A DNA stretch of 64,000 bases from Seleniivibrio woodruffii (GTDB lineage: Bacteria > Chrysiogenota > Deferribacteres > Deferribacterales > Geovibrionaceae), in NCBI RefSeq assembly GCF_029267515.1, contig NZ_JAJUIS010000004.1:1-64000 (forward strand), read 5' to 3'. The position numbers were made by a program, and so were the translations under genes. This document shows, piece by piece, positions 1-8,291 of the stretch (its first letter is position 1; every line of letters begins with the position of its first letter). The notes under the pieces are model-generated. The model ran no database searches, was not told where the DNA came from, and was given only the letters and a program-made list of their open reading frames with translations.

Positions 1-78
1 AAGATGATCATGAGGGACAAGATCATCAATATTCAGGTAAAGTTCCGTTTCAAATTGGTCTTCTGTTTCTTTAAGCAT
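1..78 (-). CDS. Transposase, N-terminal fragment (runs off window)
   Basis: The minus strand reads from an ATG at 78 to the window edge, giving 26 residues without a stop. They include the segment NIDDLVPHDHL, which resembles the start of IS1182-type DDE transposases (LDDLVPxDHLLRKI). An insertion sequence therefore probably extends leftwards out of the window. A near-perfect palindrome follows immediately upstream at 94-125. Family assignment rests on these few residues only, and whether the element is intact cannot be seen. Confidence 0.5.
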   Translation of the reverse strand, partial: MLKETEDQFETELYLNIDDLVPHDHL

Positions 79-93
79 TATATACAATAACAA

Positions 94-125
94 AAACCCC
101 ATGTATTTGCAATTACATGGGGTTT
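94..125. repeat. Perfect 12-bp inverted repeat upstream of transposase
   Basis: The arms AAACCCCATGTA (94-105) and TACATGGGGTTT (114-125) are exact reverse complements around an 8-nt loop that itself contains TTGCAA, so almost the whole stretch is palindromic. It lies 15 bases upstream of the transposase start and may be part of the element's end or a hairpin that blocks read-through into the transposase. Confidence 0.7.
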
Positions 126-137
126 GTCAACAAGCTG

Positions 138-161
138 AGGGAGCTTCGGCTCCCTTTTTTT
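138..161 (+). terminator. Rho-independent terminator with TTCG loop
   Basis: A perfect AGGGAGC/GCTCCCT stem closes a TTCG tetraloop and is followed by a T run, the textbook form of an intrinsic terminator on the plus strand. No plus-strand gene that it would end lies in the window, so it may have been separated from its gene by the adjacent insertion element, or it may insulate against it. Confidence 0.8.
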
Positions 162-171
162 ATATCCCAAT

Positions 172-215
172 ATAGACTGCTTCGTCGCGGATGCTCTTCG
201 CAGAGACAACAAAGT
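172..215. repeat. Partial copy of dispersed palindromic repeat
   Basis: The stretch AGACTGCTTCGTCGCGG followed by CTCTTCGCAGAGACAAC matches the vocabulary of the fuller repeats at 10735, 46043 and 49441 (GAGACTGC/GAGATTGC ends, TCGCGAGG-like core). Only half of the palindrome is recognisable. No gene is visible from here to the DUF3124 gene. Confidence 0.45.
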
Positions 216-365
216 AAAACGAAATAAACTGATGGTCAGACGCAAGCATTACAAGGATGTTTAACAGAGATGGCGGCGAGCATACACGAAGTATGTGAGG
301 ACGATTTTATTGAGGACAACCGAAATGCGACGGTTACGGGAAGCAGGATGCTCCGCGTATCACCG

Positions 366-812
366 TCAATCCCTTGAGAGGACAACACCGCGCGACGTAA
401 AGGATATCCCCTGTTGTGTCTTCGCACCTATCATAACGGATTCAATTACAGGATCGGTAACATCGGCGGATGATTTCCAGCGTACGATGAAACTTGCACC
501 GGAGCCGCCTGCTGTGTCTGACTCTTTAACGACGAAGCGGACGGATGAGAGCGGATTCAGATTTACAGCCTTAGGGATGTATCTTGAGATTAGTTTTCCG
601 TTGGAGCCGTAATAGTCGGCAGACATGATGGTCATGCGGTTTTTCATATCTGTGTTACGAATACTTATCGTCACCGCCAGCAGAAATGGTTTCTCCTGGT
701 CTCCTGTGTATATGTGCGAATAGACGGGCACATATACAACTGCGCCTTTATATGCGTATGCGGTCGCAGAGAACAGTACCGCGGACAGAATCAGTAAAAT
801 CGTTTTTCTCAT
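366..812 (-). CDS. DUF3124-family exported protein
   Basis: A 148-residue protein when started at the ATG at 812, which has GAGGTGG a few bases upstream. An earlier in-frame ATG would add 17 residues but has no ribosome-binding site. The N-terminus (MRKTILLILSAVLF) is a signal peptide ending near an Ala-x-Ala-like site, so the protein is probably periplasmic. The body, with VYVPVYSHIY near the start and a VRFVV...GSGASFIVRW core, matches the DUF3124 family, whose function is unknown. The gene stands alone, divergent from the chemoreceptor. Confidence 0.75.
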   Translation of the reverse strand: MRKTILLILSAVLFSATAYAYKGAVVYVPVYSHIYTGDQEKPFLLAVTISIRNTDMKNRMTIMSADYYGSNGKLISRYIPKAVNLNPLSSVRFVVKESDTAGGSGASFIVRWKSSADVTDPVIESVMIGAKTQQGISFTSRGVVLSRD

Positions 813-1067
813 GATCCACCTCAGAATATATAATAAGCGCAGATAATCTTTTTTTAAATACAAAAAATCATATGCGACAGGGCAATTGCGGTGTACATAT
901 TTTTAGTTATTTTTCATACAGATATATATTTAAAATGTTGAAAACATGAATTAATCATGCTACAAAAAATACTTAAAGAGTCTTATTAACTTCAATTACT
1001 AAACAAACTTTTATTTCAAAAAAAATAATTTAAAGATATAATTATAATAATGCTGAAGGAGAGCCTC

Positions 1068-2750
1068 ATGCTGAAATCTGTAAAAACAAAAATACTTCTG
1101 CTGGTCATGATTCCGCTTCTTGCTGTAACCTGCATCATCCTTTTCACTGTTTACAGAGACGTTAAAAACACAACCGAAGAACAAATTTCACTGGAACGCG
1201 AAAAGCTGATGAACAGCAAAAAAGAGGAATTAAAAAACAACGTGGACATAGCACTGACCGCTATGAACCCGCTTGTTAACCACAAAGAACTCACTCCTGA
1301 GCAATCACAGATGATGGCAAAGGCTATCCTTGAAAGCATACGTTTTGCAGGCGACGGCTACATATTCACATACACTTTCGACGGTACGGCACTGACTGTG
1401 GGTCCCAACAAGGCTATTGTCGGAAAGAACCTGATGGATTCAAAAGATGCCAACGGAGTATATTTTATCAAGGAAATGCTGGATAAGGCGAAAAGTGACG
1501 GAGGCGGCTATGTTGAATATATATGGCTGAAACCATCCGCCGGAAAAGACGTTCCGAAACTAAGCTATGCAACGAAGATTGACGCATGGAACTGGATGAT
1601 CGGTACCGGCGTATACATAGACGACATTGACGCTGCTGTTGCCAAACTTGAAGCCGAAGCCCAGACACGTATCAGAACCATGCTTCTCAGTATTTTCGGC
1701 ATCTCCTCCGTAGCGCTGGTAATTACTGTCGTCATTGCAATGCTGATGACCGGAAAAATGACAAAAGGGATCCAGACAGCGGCAGACGTTCTGCGCGAGA
1801 TAGCATCCGGTGAAGGAGATCTTACGAAACAACTCCCTGTAACATCCGACGATGAGGTGGGTCAGCTCTCGAAATATTTCAACCAGTTCATAAACAAGCT
1901 GCGGGACATAGTCACTACCGTTCAGGAGAACGCACAGTCCGTAGCATCAGGCAGCACGGAACTTGCCGCGGCAACGGAAGAACTTTCCATGACAATGAGC
2001 GATCAGGCGGCACAGGTCACAGGCGTTGCCTCCGCAACTGAGGAGATGAGCGCGTCTTCATCACTTATCAACGATAATCTCGACACCACACTTAAAGTTG
2101 CTAACGAAACTGCCAATAACACCAACGAAGGCAGCAAAATGCTCAATAAGGCTGTAAACGAGATACAGCAGATAAAGAACAAGGTGGACGAACTGGGAAC
2201 CACCATCAGAAACCTTGCTGACTCATCGCAGGAGATAAACGCCATTCTCAACGTTATAAGCGATATTGCAGACCAGACAAACCTGCTGGCTCTTAACGCA
2301 GCCATAGAAGCGGCAAGAGCGGGGGAACACGGGCGAGGATTCGCCGTTGTAGCCGACGAAGTCCGTAAACTGGCGGAGCGCACACAGAGCGCCACAGGCG
2401 AGATAAGCAGTATCATAGGCAACCTGCAGAAAGAATCGAACAGAGCCTCCGACGACATGGGGCTTGCGCTTGTGCAGGTTGATTCCGGCGTTAAGACCAT
2501 GCTCACAACAGCAACCTTCTTCGATAAGATAGTCTCTTCCGTCGACGAAATGAGCAATATGAACAACATGATTGAAACGTCCATCAAAGAACAGGTTCAG
2601 GCAATTGAGAATATCAACGACAACGCTCAGACCATTTCAACGGGCATTGAGCAGAGCACACACGCGCTGGCAGAGATAAGCAGAACTGTTTCCGACCTGG
2701 AAAAGCAGTCGGAAAACCTCATGGTGCTTATGGGGCAGTTTAAGGTATAG
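1068..2750 (+). CDS. Methyl-accepting chemotaxis protein, sCache type
   Basis: A transmembrane chemoreceptor of 560 residues. Order: first transmembrane helix (about residues 5-25), a periplasmic single-Cache domain ([10 protein letters not shown]...[10 protein letters not shown]-like pattern, seen as [13 protein letters not shown]), a second helix near residues 195-220, a HAMP domain, then the cytoplasmic signalling hairpin with the conserved tip ([19 protein letters not shown]). The start at 1068 is preferred over the ATG at 1050 because AAGGAG lies six bases before it. It signals to the CheA/CheW array, none of which is in this window. The sCache type usually binds small organic acids, but the ligand is unknown here. 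Confidence 0.9.
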   Translation: MLKSVKTKILLLVMIPLLAVTCIILFTVYRDVKNTTEEQISLEREKLMNSKKEELKNNVDIALTAMNPLVNHKELTPEQSQMMAKAILESIRFAGDGYIFTYTFDGTALTVGPNKAIVGKNLMDSKDANGVYFIKEMLDKAKSDGGGYVEYIWLKPSAGKDVPKLSYATKIDAWNWMIGTGVYIDDIDAAVAKLEAEAQTRIRTMLLSIFGISSVALVITVVIAMLMTGKMTKGIQTAADVLREIASGEGDLTKQLPVTSDDEVGQLSKYFNQFINKLRDIVTTVQENAQSVASGSTELAAATEELSMTMSDQAAQVTGVASATEEMSASSSLINDNLDTTLKVANETANNTNEGSKMLNKAVNEIQQIKNKVDELGTTIRNLADSSQEINAILNVISDIADQTNLLALNAAIEAARAGEHGRGFAVVADEVRKLAERTQSATGEISSIIGNLQKESNRASDDMGLALVQVDSGVKTMLTTATFFDKIVSSVDEMSNMNNMIETSIKEQVQAIENINDNAQTISTGIEQSTHALAEISRTVSDLEKQSENLMVLMGQFKV

Positions 2751-2771
2751 AAAATCATCACTGCAAATTAA

Positions 2772-2801
2772 AAAAGGCGCATCCTTTCGGGTGCGCCTTT
2801 T
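2772..2801. terminator. Bidirectional terminator between chemoreceptor and htrA
   Basis: AAAAGGCGCA and TGCGCCTTTT form a 10-bp stem with A and T tracts on the two sides, placed between the convergent ends of the chemoreceptor gene and htrA. The hairpin can therefore end transcription from both sides. Confidence 0.85.
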
Positions 2802-2821
2802 CTGTTTATATGAGTGTTCTG

Positions 2822-4177
2822 TTACTCTTTGTCAAAAGCTATGAAGTTGCTTCTGCCGGATGCGTATATCTGCAATACGACAACACTTCCCTTGGGTATC
2901 TTGTTATATTTGGCAACAAACTCCGCTGTTGTTCTCACCTGTTCGCGGTTGATGGTGAGGATTATCATGCCGGGTCTGACACCCGCCTCGTATGCGTTGT
3001 TCTTTTCGTCAACGTTAAGAACCTTGACGCCGTATTTGAGGTTCAGTTTTGCCATTTCGCCTCTGTTCAGCGGCGCAACGGAGATTGTCGCTCCGGGGGT
3101 GCCCGCTGGCGCGTCCTCATCGTCCTGACCCTTTCTGACACCCAGCTTAACAGGTATTTTCAGCTCTTTTCTGTCGCGCAGGATATCAAGAGTAACGGTC
3201 TGACCGGGGCTGTATGAACCTATGAGCGTCACAAGGTCTTTGGAGTCGGAAACCTGCTGACCGTTGACCTTCAGGATAACGTCTCCTGCTTTAACGCCTG
3301 CTTTGTCTGCCGGATCATCCTTTGTAACATCAGCAACAAGAGCACCTTTGGCATCTTTCATGCCGAAGCCTTTGGCGAGTTTATCGTCCACTGCCTGAAT
3401 TGAAACACCAAGCCAGCCTCTCTTGACAGAGCCTTGTTTCAATTTGGGCAGGAGTTCTTTCAGCATGTTCACCGGAACTGCAAATCCGAGCCCCTGACCG
3501 GAGGGGATGATAGCCGTATTGATGGCAACAACCTGTCCGTCCATATTTATCAGGGGTCCGCCGGAGTTTCCGGGGTTAATGGATGCGTCGGTCTGCATAA
3601 AGTTGTCATAAGGGCTGCTGCCCAGCTCTCTTCCTTTGGCGCTGATTATACCCGCTGTGACAGTCCACTCAAGTCCGAGCGGGTTGCCGATGGCTATAAC
3701 CCAGTCGCCGATCTCCGCCTTGTTGGAATCACCAAGAGGCAGAGAAGAGAGCTTCACATTGCCTGGTTCGATTTTTATCAGCGCAAGGTCTGTAAGAGGA
3801 TCTCTGCCGACAACCTTAGCGGGGAATTTATGTTCATCGTTGAGCTTAACGATTATCTCGCTTGCGCCTTCGATAACGTGGTTATTCGTAACTATGAGAC
3901 CGTTGCTCTCAATGATGAAACCGGAGCCAAGGGAGCTTGTTTTATACTCTCTGGGCGTATTGGGAAGCATACCGCCGAAGTCGTCGCCGAAGAAACGTCT
4001 GAAAACGTCGTCGTTGATGGGCGGATGTGCAGATCTTTTCATAACTTTTGTAGTGGAGATGTTCACCACTGCGTCTTTGGTAGACTTATAGACCCCTGAA
4101 AACGATTCGGGAGTGCCCGCGGCGAACGCTGTCACCGTTGAAATAATAAACAAGGTCAGGATCAGGAATTTTTTCAT
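2822..4177 (-). CDS. htrA: Do-like serine endoprotease HtrA/DegP
   Basis: Periplasmic serine protease/chaperone of 451 residues that removes misfolded envelope proteins. It has a signal peptide (about residues 1-20) and a trypsin-like domain with the full catalytic triad: His100 in NNHV, Asp130 in TDLALIK and Ser205 in GNSGGP. Two PDZ domains follow (GDVILKVNGQ and a more diverged C-terminal one), the DegP/MucD arrangement. A strong GGAGGAATAAGT precedes the ATG. It is the last gene of the sigma, anti-sigma and RseB-like operon, two bases after the RseB-like gene, which fits a product induced by envelope stress. Confidence 0.93.
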   Translation of the reverse strand: MKKFLILTLFIISTVTAFAAGTPESFSGVYKSTKDAVVNISTTKVMKRSAHPPINDDVFRRFFGDDFGGMLPNTPREYKTSSLGSGFIIESNGLIVTNNHVIEGASEIIVKLNDEHKFPAKVVGRDPLTDLALIKIEPGNVKLSSLPLGDSNKAEIGDWVIAIGNPLGLEWTVTAGIISAKGRELGSSPYDNFMQTDASINPGNSGGPLINMDGQVVAINTAIIPSGQGLGFAVPVNMLKELLPKLKQGSVKRGWLGVSIQAVDDKLAKGFGMKDAKGALVADVTKDDPADKAGVKAGDVILKVNGQQVSDSKDLVTLIGSYSPGQTVTLDILRDRKELKIPVKLGVRKGQDDEDAPAGTPGATISVAPLNRGEMAKLNLKYGVKVLNVDEKNNAYEAGVRPGMIILTINREQVRTTAEFVAKYNKIPKGSVVVLQIYASGRSNFIAFDKE

Positions 4178-4179
4178 AC

Positions 4180-4890
4180 TTATTCCTCCAGTTTTGAGTA
4201 GTTTTCAATCATTGTCTGCATGGCGCTGTAGGGAATCGTTCCGACAACCGTAAAGAGGTCGTCGCCCTGTTTTTTGCGCATTACATAGTTTCCGTACACA
4301 ATTTTTTTACTTGCGGAAACTTCGCCTGAAACTCTCTTTCTGAATATTGAAAATCTGTTTATGCCGTCGGAAAGCATTATGTGCGACGTACCGTCTTTCA
4401 GCATTCTTTTGCCAACGACGCAGAACCCGATGTAACAGTGATTTGTCTTCTCGTGTTCGCCCTCCGCTGTAACCGGTTTTGCGGAAGAGTTCTCCGGCTC
4501 AAGAATAGTGAACGAGTACACCAGTTTTCCAGACGGATCGTACACGTCTTTGTGAACTACCTCGTTTGTGGAATCTACCATCAGCATATGTCTGAACCTG
4601 TCTGCGTTCTTGGGTTTCAGATCGTACTGCAGAACGTCCCTGCCCGCAAAGCGCATCGATACCGGCTGGGCTATATCGTAATATGCCCTGTCTATGTCGG
4701 TTATCTTAAACTGCTGGTTACGCATCTTTGATGCAAGATAGTTCAGAGTGGTGTTGTCCAGCCCAGCTTTTCCGCCCATAAAAGCGGTATAGGTGCTGTT
4801 GTCCACTGCCACTTTAAAATAAACCTGTTCGGCGGCGTAGATTTCGAAGGAAAGTATCAGGATACCGAAAAACAGGAAAAATCTGATCAT
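4180..4890 (-). CDS. MucB/RseB-like periplasmic regulator
   Basis: A 236-residue protein with a signal peptide (MIRFFLFFGILILSFEIYAA). Its C-terminal part (YGNYVMRKKQGDDLFTVVG) resembles the MucB/RseB C-terminal domain, and the position between the anti-sigma gene and htrA is the classic one for RseB. RseB proteins bind the anti-sigma factor in the periplasm and shield it from cleavage until they sense mislocalised lipoprotein or LPS. It is shorter than the roughly 320 residues of gammaproteobacterial RseB and the N-terminal half is diverged, so the assignment leans on context. It overlaps the upstream gene by four bases (ATGA). Confidence 0.7.
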   Translation of the reverse strand: MIRFFLFFGILILSFEIYAAEQVYFKVAVDNSTYTAFMGGKAGLDNTTLNYLASKMRNQQFKITDIDRAYYDIAQPVSMRFAGRDVLQYDLKPKNADRFRHMLMVDSTNEVVHKDVYDPSGKLVYSFTILEPENSSAKPVTAEGEHEKTNHCYIGFCVVGKRMLKDGTSHIMLSDGINRFSIFRKRVSGEVSASKKIVYGNYVMRKKQGDDLFTVVGTIPYSAMQTMIENYSKLEE

Positions 4891-5333
4891 TTCTTATAAT
4901 TTACAGTGGCGAGTGTCCCGTTGAAGTCCGCGACACCTGCGCCCACGTGCTCAATAACGTATTCTTCCAGCTTTTCATTGCCCGCAACCTGAGTTTCTTC
5001 GGTACCCATGGTCATGATAGCCGCAAAAGCCAGAACAAAAAGAGCCGCAACAGCCGCCGCAAAAACAGAGAATTTTTTATAGAACGAGCCTTTCTTTTTA
5101 ACAGGCTTTGCAGCTTTGGGCGCTATCATAGCCATAATGTTTTTGGAAAGGTCAATTTCCGCAGTTTTTTCATATGAAAGTTTCACCATATCTTTAAGGC
5201 GCAGTTCGTTTGTAAGCTCCGCGCGGCATGAAGGGCAAGCTGCGACGTGTCTTTCAACCGCCTGTCTCTCAAGAGAGGACGCCTCTTCGTCTATGTATGA
5301 TGAAATCAGTTTATGAAATTTGGTACATTCCAT
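4887..5333 (-). CDS. Zinc-finger anti-sigma factor (RseA/RsiW-like)
   Basis: A 148-residue membrane protein. The N-terminal zf-HC2 domain (HKLISSYIDEEA then HVAACPSC) carries the His-x3-Cys-x2-Cys zinc motif of anti-sigma domains. One transmembrane helix (FSVFAAAVAALFVLAF, about residues 88-108) leads into a short periplasmic tail. It is expected to hold the ECF sigma factor inactive at the membrane. Its start overlaps the end of the sigma gene by 23 bases, so the two are translationally coupled. Confidence 0.88.
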   Translation of the reverse strand: MECTKFHKLISSYIDEEASSLERQAVERHVAACPSCRAELTNELRLKDMVKLSYEKTAEIDLSKNIMAMIAPKAAKPVKKKGSFYKKFSVFAAAVAALFVLAFAAIMTMGTEETQVAGNEKLEEYVIEHVGAGVADFNGTLATVNYKK

Positions 5334-5886
5334 CTGCCAACCCCTGATTGATGAGTCTGTCTTTTATAATCTGTCTGGCGTTGAACAGCCTGCTGCGGAC
5401 AGTTCCCAGCGGTATGTTCATCATCTCGGCAATTTCTTCGTAGCTCATGTCCTCCACCTCGCGGAGAACAATGACAACACGGAGTTTGTCGGGGAGTGAG
5501 TCCACATAGTTTCTCACATATCTGTGGAGCTCTTCCTTCAGAGTGAGTTCTTCCGGACTTTCGCCGCTTCCGATGTTTTCGAAGAAACTTGTTTCGTCGT
5601 CCTCGGTCTCAACATCCATAACCCTTTTCTCTTTTTCGAAATGATTAAGGGCGATATTGAGTGCGATACGTTTCAGCCACGGATAGAATTGCTCTCTGTT
5701 TTTCAGAGAATCAAGTTTCATAAAGCCCTTCATAAAGGCTTCCTGAACAATGTCCTCTGCCAGCTCTCTGTTTTTCACCACGTTCATCGAAGTGGCGAAA
5801 AGTTTCGACTGATACTTGAGTATCAGCATTTCAAACGCCTGTGAATCGCCATCCAGCACTTTTTCGATAATTGCCGTATCTTTCAC
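5311..5886 (-). CDS. ECF RNA polymerase sigma factor, RpoE-like
   Basis: A 191-residue sigma-70-family factor with only regions 2 and 4. Region 2 shows EDIVQEAFMKGF and the -10-binding WLKRIALN segment; region 4 shows the helix-turn-helix YEEIAEMMNIPLGTVRSR. A GTG start at 5886 is chosen because GGAGG precedes it and because a sigma-E-type promoter lies so close upstream that a longer start (TTG at 5925) would be upstream of the likely transcript start. It heads the operon sigma, anti-sigma, RseB-like, HtrA. Confidence 0.9.
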   Translation of the reverse strand: MKDTAIIEKVLDGDSQAFEMLILKYQSKLFATSMNVVKNRELAEDIVQEAFMKGFMKLDSLKNREQFYPWLKRIALNIALNHFEKEKRVMDVETEDDETSFFENIGSGESPEELTLKEELHRYVRNYVDSLPDKLRVVIVLREVEDMSYEEIAEMMNIPLGTVRSRLFNARQIIKDRLINQGLADGMYQIS

Positions 5887-5909
5887 GTTTCCTCCGAATC
5901 TTATGGTTA

Positions 5910-5936
5910 TAAGACTGACCAACAATCTATAAGTTC
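5910..5936 (-). promoter_or_regulatory. Sigma-E-type autoregulatory promoter
   Basis: On the minus strand GAACTT (5931-5936) is followed after exactly 16 bases by TCTTA (5910-5914). This is one base from the known sigma-E consensus GAACTT-N16-TCTGA and sits 24 bases before the sigma-factor start codon. It predicts that the sigma factor drives its own operon. Confidence 0.75.
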
Positions 5937-6010
5937 AAACAAAAATATACAACTTTGCATTTAATTTTTAAAGACTAATTTCCCTTTTCCATAAAACACA
6001 CACAACATTT

Positions 6011-6796
6011 TCATACAAAAAAATCCAGCGACGGCATCTTTTTTATGCGCCCTATTTTATGCGCAAGGCTGAAATAGGTGAGCAATCCCTTAATATGGTT
6101 CTCGGAAAGGTCGTAGTTGATTATCTCCCAGTAATCGATAATCTGGTACGAGGTCAGCCCTTTCATCTGGTAATGGTCAATAAGAGATGCAAGATTACCC
6201 TTGCTGTCCTTTTTGATACGGGCAAGGAGCTTTACGAAATCCTCGGTCTCTTTGCGGTTTGCATCCGCAGTGTCCTTGCGGATTATCCACAGGGCAAAAA
6301 CGAACGGAAGACCGGTGAACTCTTTCCAGAGTTTGCCGAGGTCGTAAATATATTTGGACGTGTCGTTATAGTATCCGAAAAGCGCCGTATCGCCTATATA
6401 AACCTTTGCGGGCGCTTCCTTATTCTCTTTGGTGAATTCAGGGATTATGCCGTAGCGCTCCCGCATGAGTATCTCAAAAAGAACAACTGAGGTTCCCGAT
6501 TCTGATGTAAGATACACCTGCTTTCCTCCAAGCTCCTCAATTGGAACATCCGAGAACAGCAGAACACTCTTAACCTCATCGATGCTGCTTATTGAGATAT
6601 CGGGAATTATGTAGTAATTCTCAGGGTTTCTGCCGTATTCTATGCAGCTGCACGGCGAAAGGTCTATGACGCCTTCGCGGATTGCGGTGTTAAGGTATGA
6701 CGGCACGCCCTTTATGAGCTTAAAACCTTTCTCTTTTTCAAGGTGATGGAAAATAGGATATACGTTCGCGTAGTCAATCTGACCGATCCTAAGCAT
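6011..6796 (-). CDS. mqnA: Chorismate dehydratase MqnA (futalosine pathway)
   Basis: A 261-residue periplasmic-binding-fold enzyme that dehydrates chorismate to 3-enolpyruvylbenzoate, the first step of menaquinone synthesis via futalosine. The N-terminus (LRIGQIDYANVYPIF) and the SPCSCIEYG segment are typical of MqnA. The ATG at 6796 follows GGGGGAAA; in-frame codons further upstream only read through the trmL gene in another frame. It overlaps the end of trmL by eight bases and is the last gene of the proB to mqnA operon. Menaquinone use fits an anaerobically respiring cell. Confidence 0.88.
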   Translation of the reverse strand: MLRIGQIDYANVYPIFHHLEKEKGFKLIKGVPSYLNTAIREGVIDLSPCSCIEYGRNPENYYIIPDISISSIDEVKSVLLFSDVPIEELGGKQVYLTSESGTSVVLFEILMRERYGIIPEFTKENKEAPAKVYIGDTALFGYYNDTSKYIYDLGKLWKEFTGLPFVFALWIIRKDTADANRKETEDFVKLLARIKKDSKGNLASLIDHYQMKGLTSYQIIDYWEIINYDLSENHIKGLLTYFSLAHKIGRIKKMPSLDFFV

Positions 6797-7358
6797 AGGT
6801 TTCCCCCGTTTCAGGTCCCATCCAGTGTGCATCCAGCCCATCGAAATCCCTTCTGCGCAGAATATCGTAGCCCACCAGCGCCACAGCGTTTGAGAGGTTA
6901 AGGCTGCGCACCCTCCCCGTTGTGGGGATGCGGTACAGGTGCTCCGCATATCTCTCCTGCACGAAATCAGGCAGACCGCTGGTCTCCCGCCCGAAAATAA
7001 TCATAAGGTTCGGGTCTTCGTGGGGTATTTCAGTGTAGTTCTTCGTTCCGAATTTTGAAAGAAAGGCGTATGGATACTTTCCGATGGGATATTTTTCAAA
7101 AAAATTATCAAGCGTGTCGATGGTCTCAAGTTTCACATTCTTCCAGTAGTCAAGCCCTGCACGCTTTACATATTTATCGTCAAGGCTGAATCCCAGCTTT
7201 CCTGCAAGGATCAGCCTGCTGTCCGTCGCCACGCTGAAACGTCCGATATTCCCTGTATTCTGGGGAATTTCGGGTTCGAAAAGGACTATATTCAGCCCTG
7301 TGAATTTATCAGTCGTAGGGAATCTCCACTTTTTCGCATCCGCCCCAGATAGACTCAA
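6789..7358 (-). CDS. trmL: tRNA (cytidine-34-2'-O)-methyltransferase TrmL
   Basis: A SPOUT-fold (trefoil-knot) methyltransferase that modifies the wobble base of tRNA-Leu. The hallmark segments LNIVLFEPEIPQNTGNIGR, IIFGRETSGLP and LNLSNAVALV are present in order. The start is unclear. No ATG or GTG lies before the conserved core; the only standard codon is a TTG at 7358 deep inside rsfS and without a ribosome-binding site, while a CTG at 7295 would begin just before the core and after the rsfS stop. Coupled re-initiation after rsfS is likely. Confidence 0.85.
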   Translation of the reverse strand: MSLSGADAKKWRFPTTDKFTGLNIVLFEPEIPQNTGNIGRFSVATDSRLILAGKLGFSLDDKYVKRAGLDYWKNVKLETIDTLDNFFEKYPIGKYPYAFLSKFGTKNYTEIPHEDPNLMIIFGRETSGLPDFVQERYAEHLYRIPTTGRVRSLNLSNAVALVGYDILRRRDFDGLDAHWMGPETGETYA

Positions 7359-7656
7359 GATTGTAATATTGTCTCTCGTCCCTGCACATCAAATGCACCA
7401 TAACCTCGCCGAAATCAAGGCATATCCAGCGCGAGCGTCCCTGTCCCTCAACTGCGAAAGGACGGATGCTCTTCTCTTTCATCTTCTCCAGAACGTATTC
7501 CGCAATGGCGTTGACGTGCGGCTCGGAAGTCGCCGTGCCGATAACTATATAGTCCGAAATACTGCTCTTCGGCGCTATGTAGTAACATGCAACGTTCTCG
7601 GTCTTGCGATCGATCATCTCTTTCAGAATATCGTCCAGCAGAGCTGTTCTTGTCAT
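7309..7656 (-). CDS. rsfS: Ribosomal silencing factor RsfS
   Basis: A 115-residue Iojap/YbeB family protein that binds ribosomal protein L14 and blocks joining of the 30S and 50S subunits when nutrients are short. The segment ISDYIVIGTATSEPHV and the GRSRWICLDFGEVMVHL strand are characteristic. It overlaps nadD by four bases (ATGA), the usual nadD-rsfS arrangement. Confidence 0.92.
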   Translation of the reverse strand: MTRTALLDDILKEMIDRKTENVACYYIAPKSSISDYIVIGTATSEPHVNAIAEYVLEKMKEKSIRPFAVEGQGRSRWICLDFGEVMVHLMCRDERQYYNLESIWGGCEKVEIPYD

Positions 7657-8291
7657 TCTTTTCCCCTGTATAATCTGTTTTCGGCGATATATTCATAAAC
7701 ACCTTCAGGCAGATTTGCCCTCCGGTAGCTCTCTTCAAGGATACTGCGTATCTCCGTACTTGATATATCAACCTCCGGCATTCTGTATAATATTATTTTG
7801 CCGGATTTCTCGTCTTTATATTCATCCGCATCCACAACTCTGTCAAGAAGCGTCTGCGGAATAGTCTTCAAAAGGTCTTCAAAACTCATCGTGGATCTGC
7901 TGACCACGATGAAATTAACATAGTCGAAAAGCGCCCTGTATTCGTACCAGCTCCCTATAGAGGCGAAAATATCCGTTCCGCATGCAAAAAATATAGCGTC
8001 TTCTGGATATTCGCGTCTGAAATGCCGGAGAGTTTTAAGGGTAAAGGAGACCCCCTCCTCGTGTATCTCGAAATCGGAAACAATAAACCGTTCCCCAAGT
8101 CCCGCTGCAACAAGCTGAACCATTCTCAGACGCAGCTCAGGAGCTATCACACCTTCGGTTTTATGGGGCGGCACCTTCGACGGTACGAAGATCATCCTGT
8201 CCAGCGCAAAGCTGTCGGTGACGTTTTCCGCGAGAGCAAGATGTCCGACGTGTATGGGGTTAAACGTACCCCCGAAAAGCCCTATCCTCAC
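7653..8291 (-). CDS. nadD: Nicotinate-nucleotide adenylyltransferase NadD
   Basis: A 212-residue nucleotidyltransferase that joins nicotinate mononucleotide and ATP to make deamido-NAD. GGTFNPIHVGHL carries the (H/T)xGH nucleotidyl-transfer motif and the C-terminal VDISSTEIRS holds the ISSTxIR signature. It begins with GTG at 8291, overlapping the TAG stop of proA by one base. NAD synthesis genes also occur at 41 kb (nadA) and 21 kb (nadK). Confidence 0.93.
   Translation of the reverse strand: MRIGLFGGTFNPIHVGHLALAENVTDSFALDRMIFVPSKVPPHKTEGVIAPELRLRMVQLVAAGLGERFIVSDFEIHEEGVSFTLKTLRHFRREYPEDAIFFACGTDIFASIGSWYEYRALFDYVNFIVVSRSTMSFEDLLKTIPQTLLDRVVDADEYKDEKSGKIILYRMPEVDISSTEIRSILEESYRRANLPEGVYEYIAENRLYRGKE

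Noticed and set aside
236-427. 63-codon minus-strand frame left of the DUF3124 gene
   Set aside because: Overlaps the end of the DUF3124 gene in another frame, has no ribosome-binding site and an unlikely composition.
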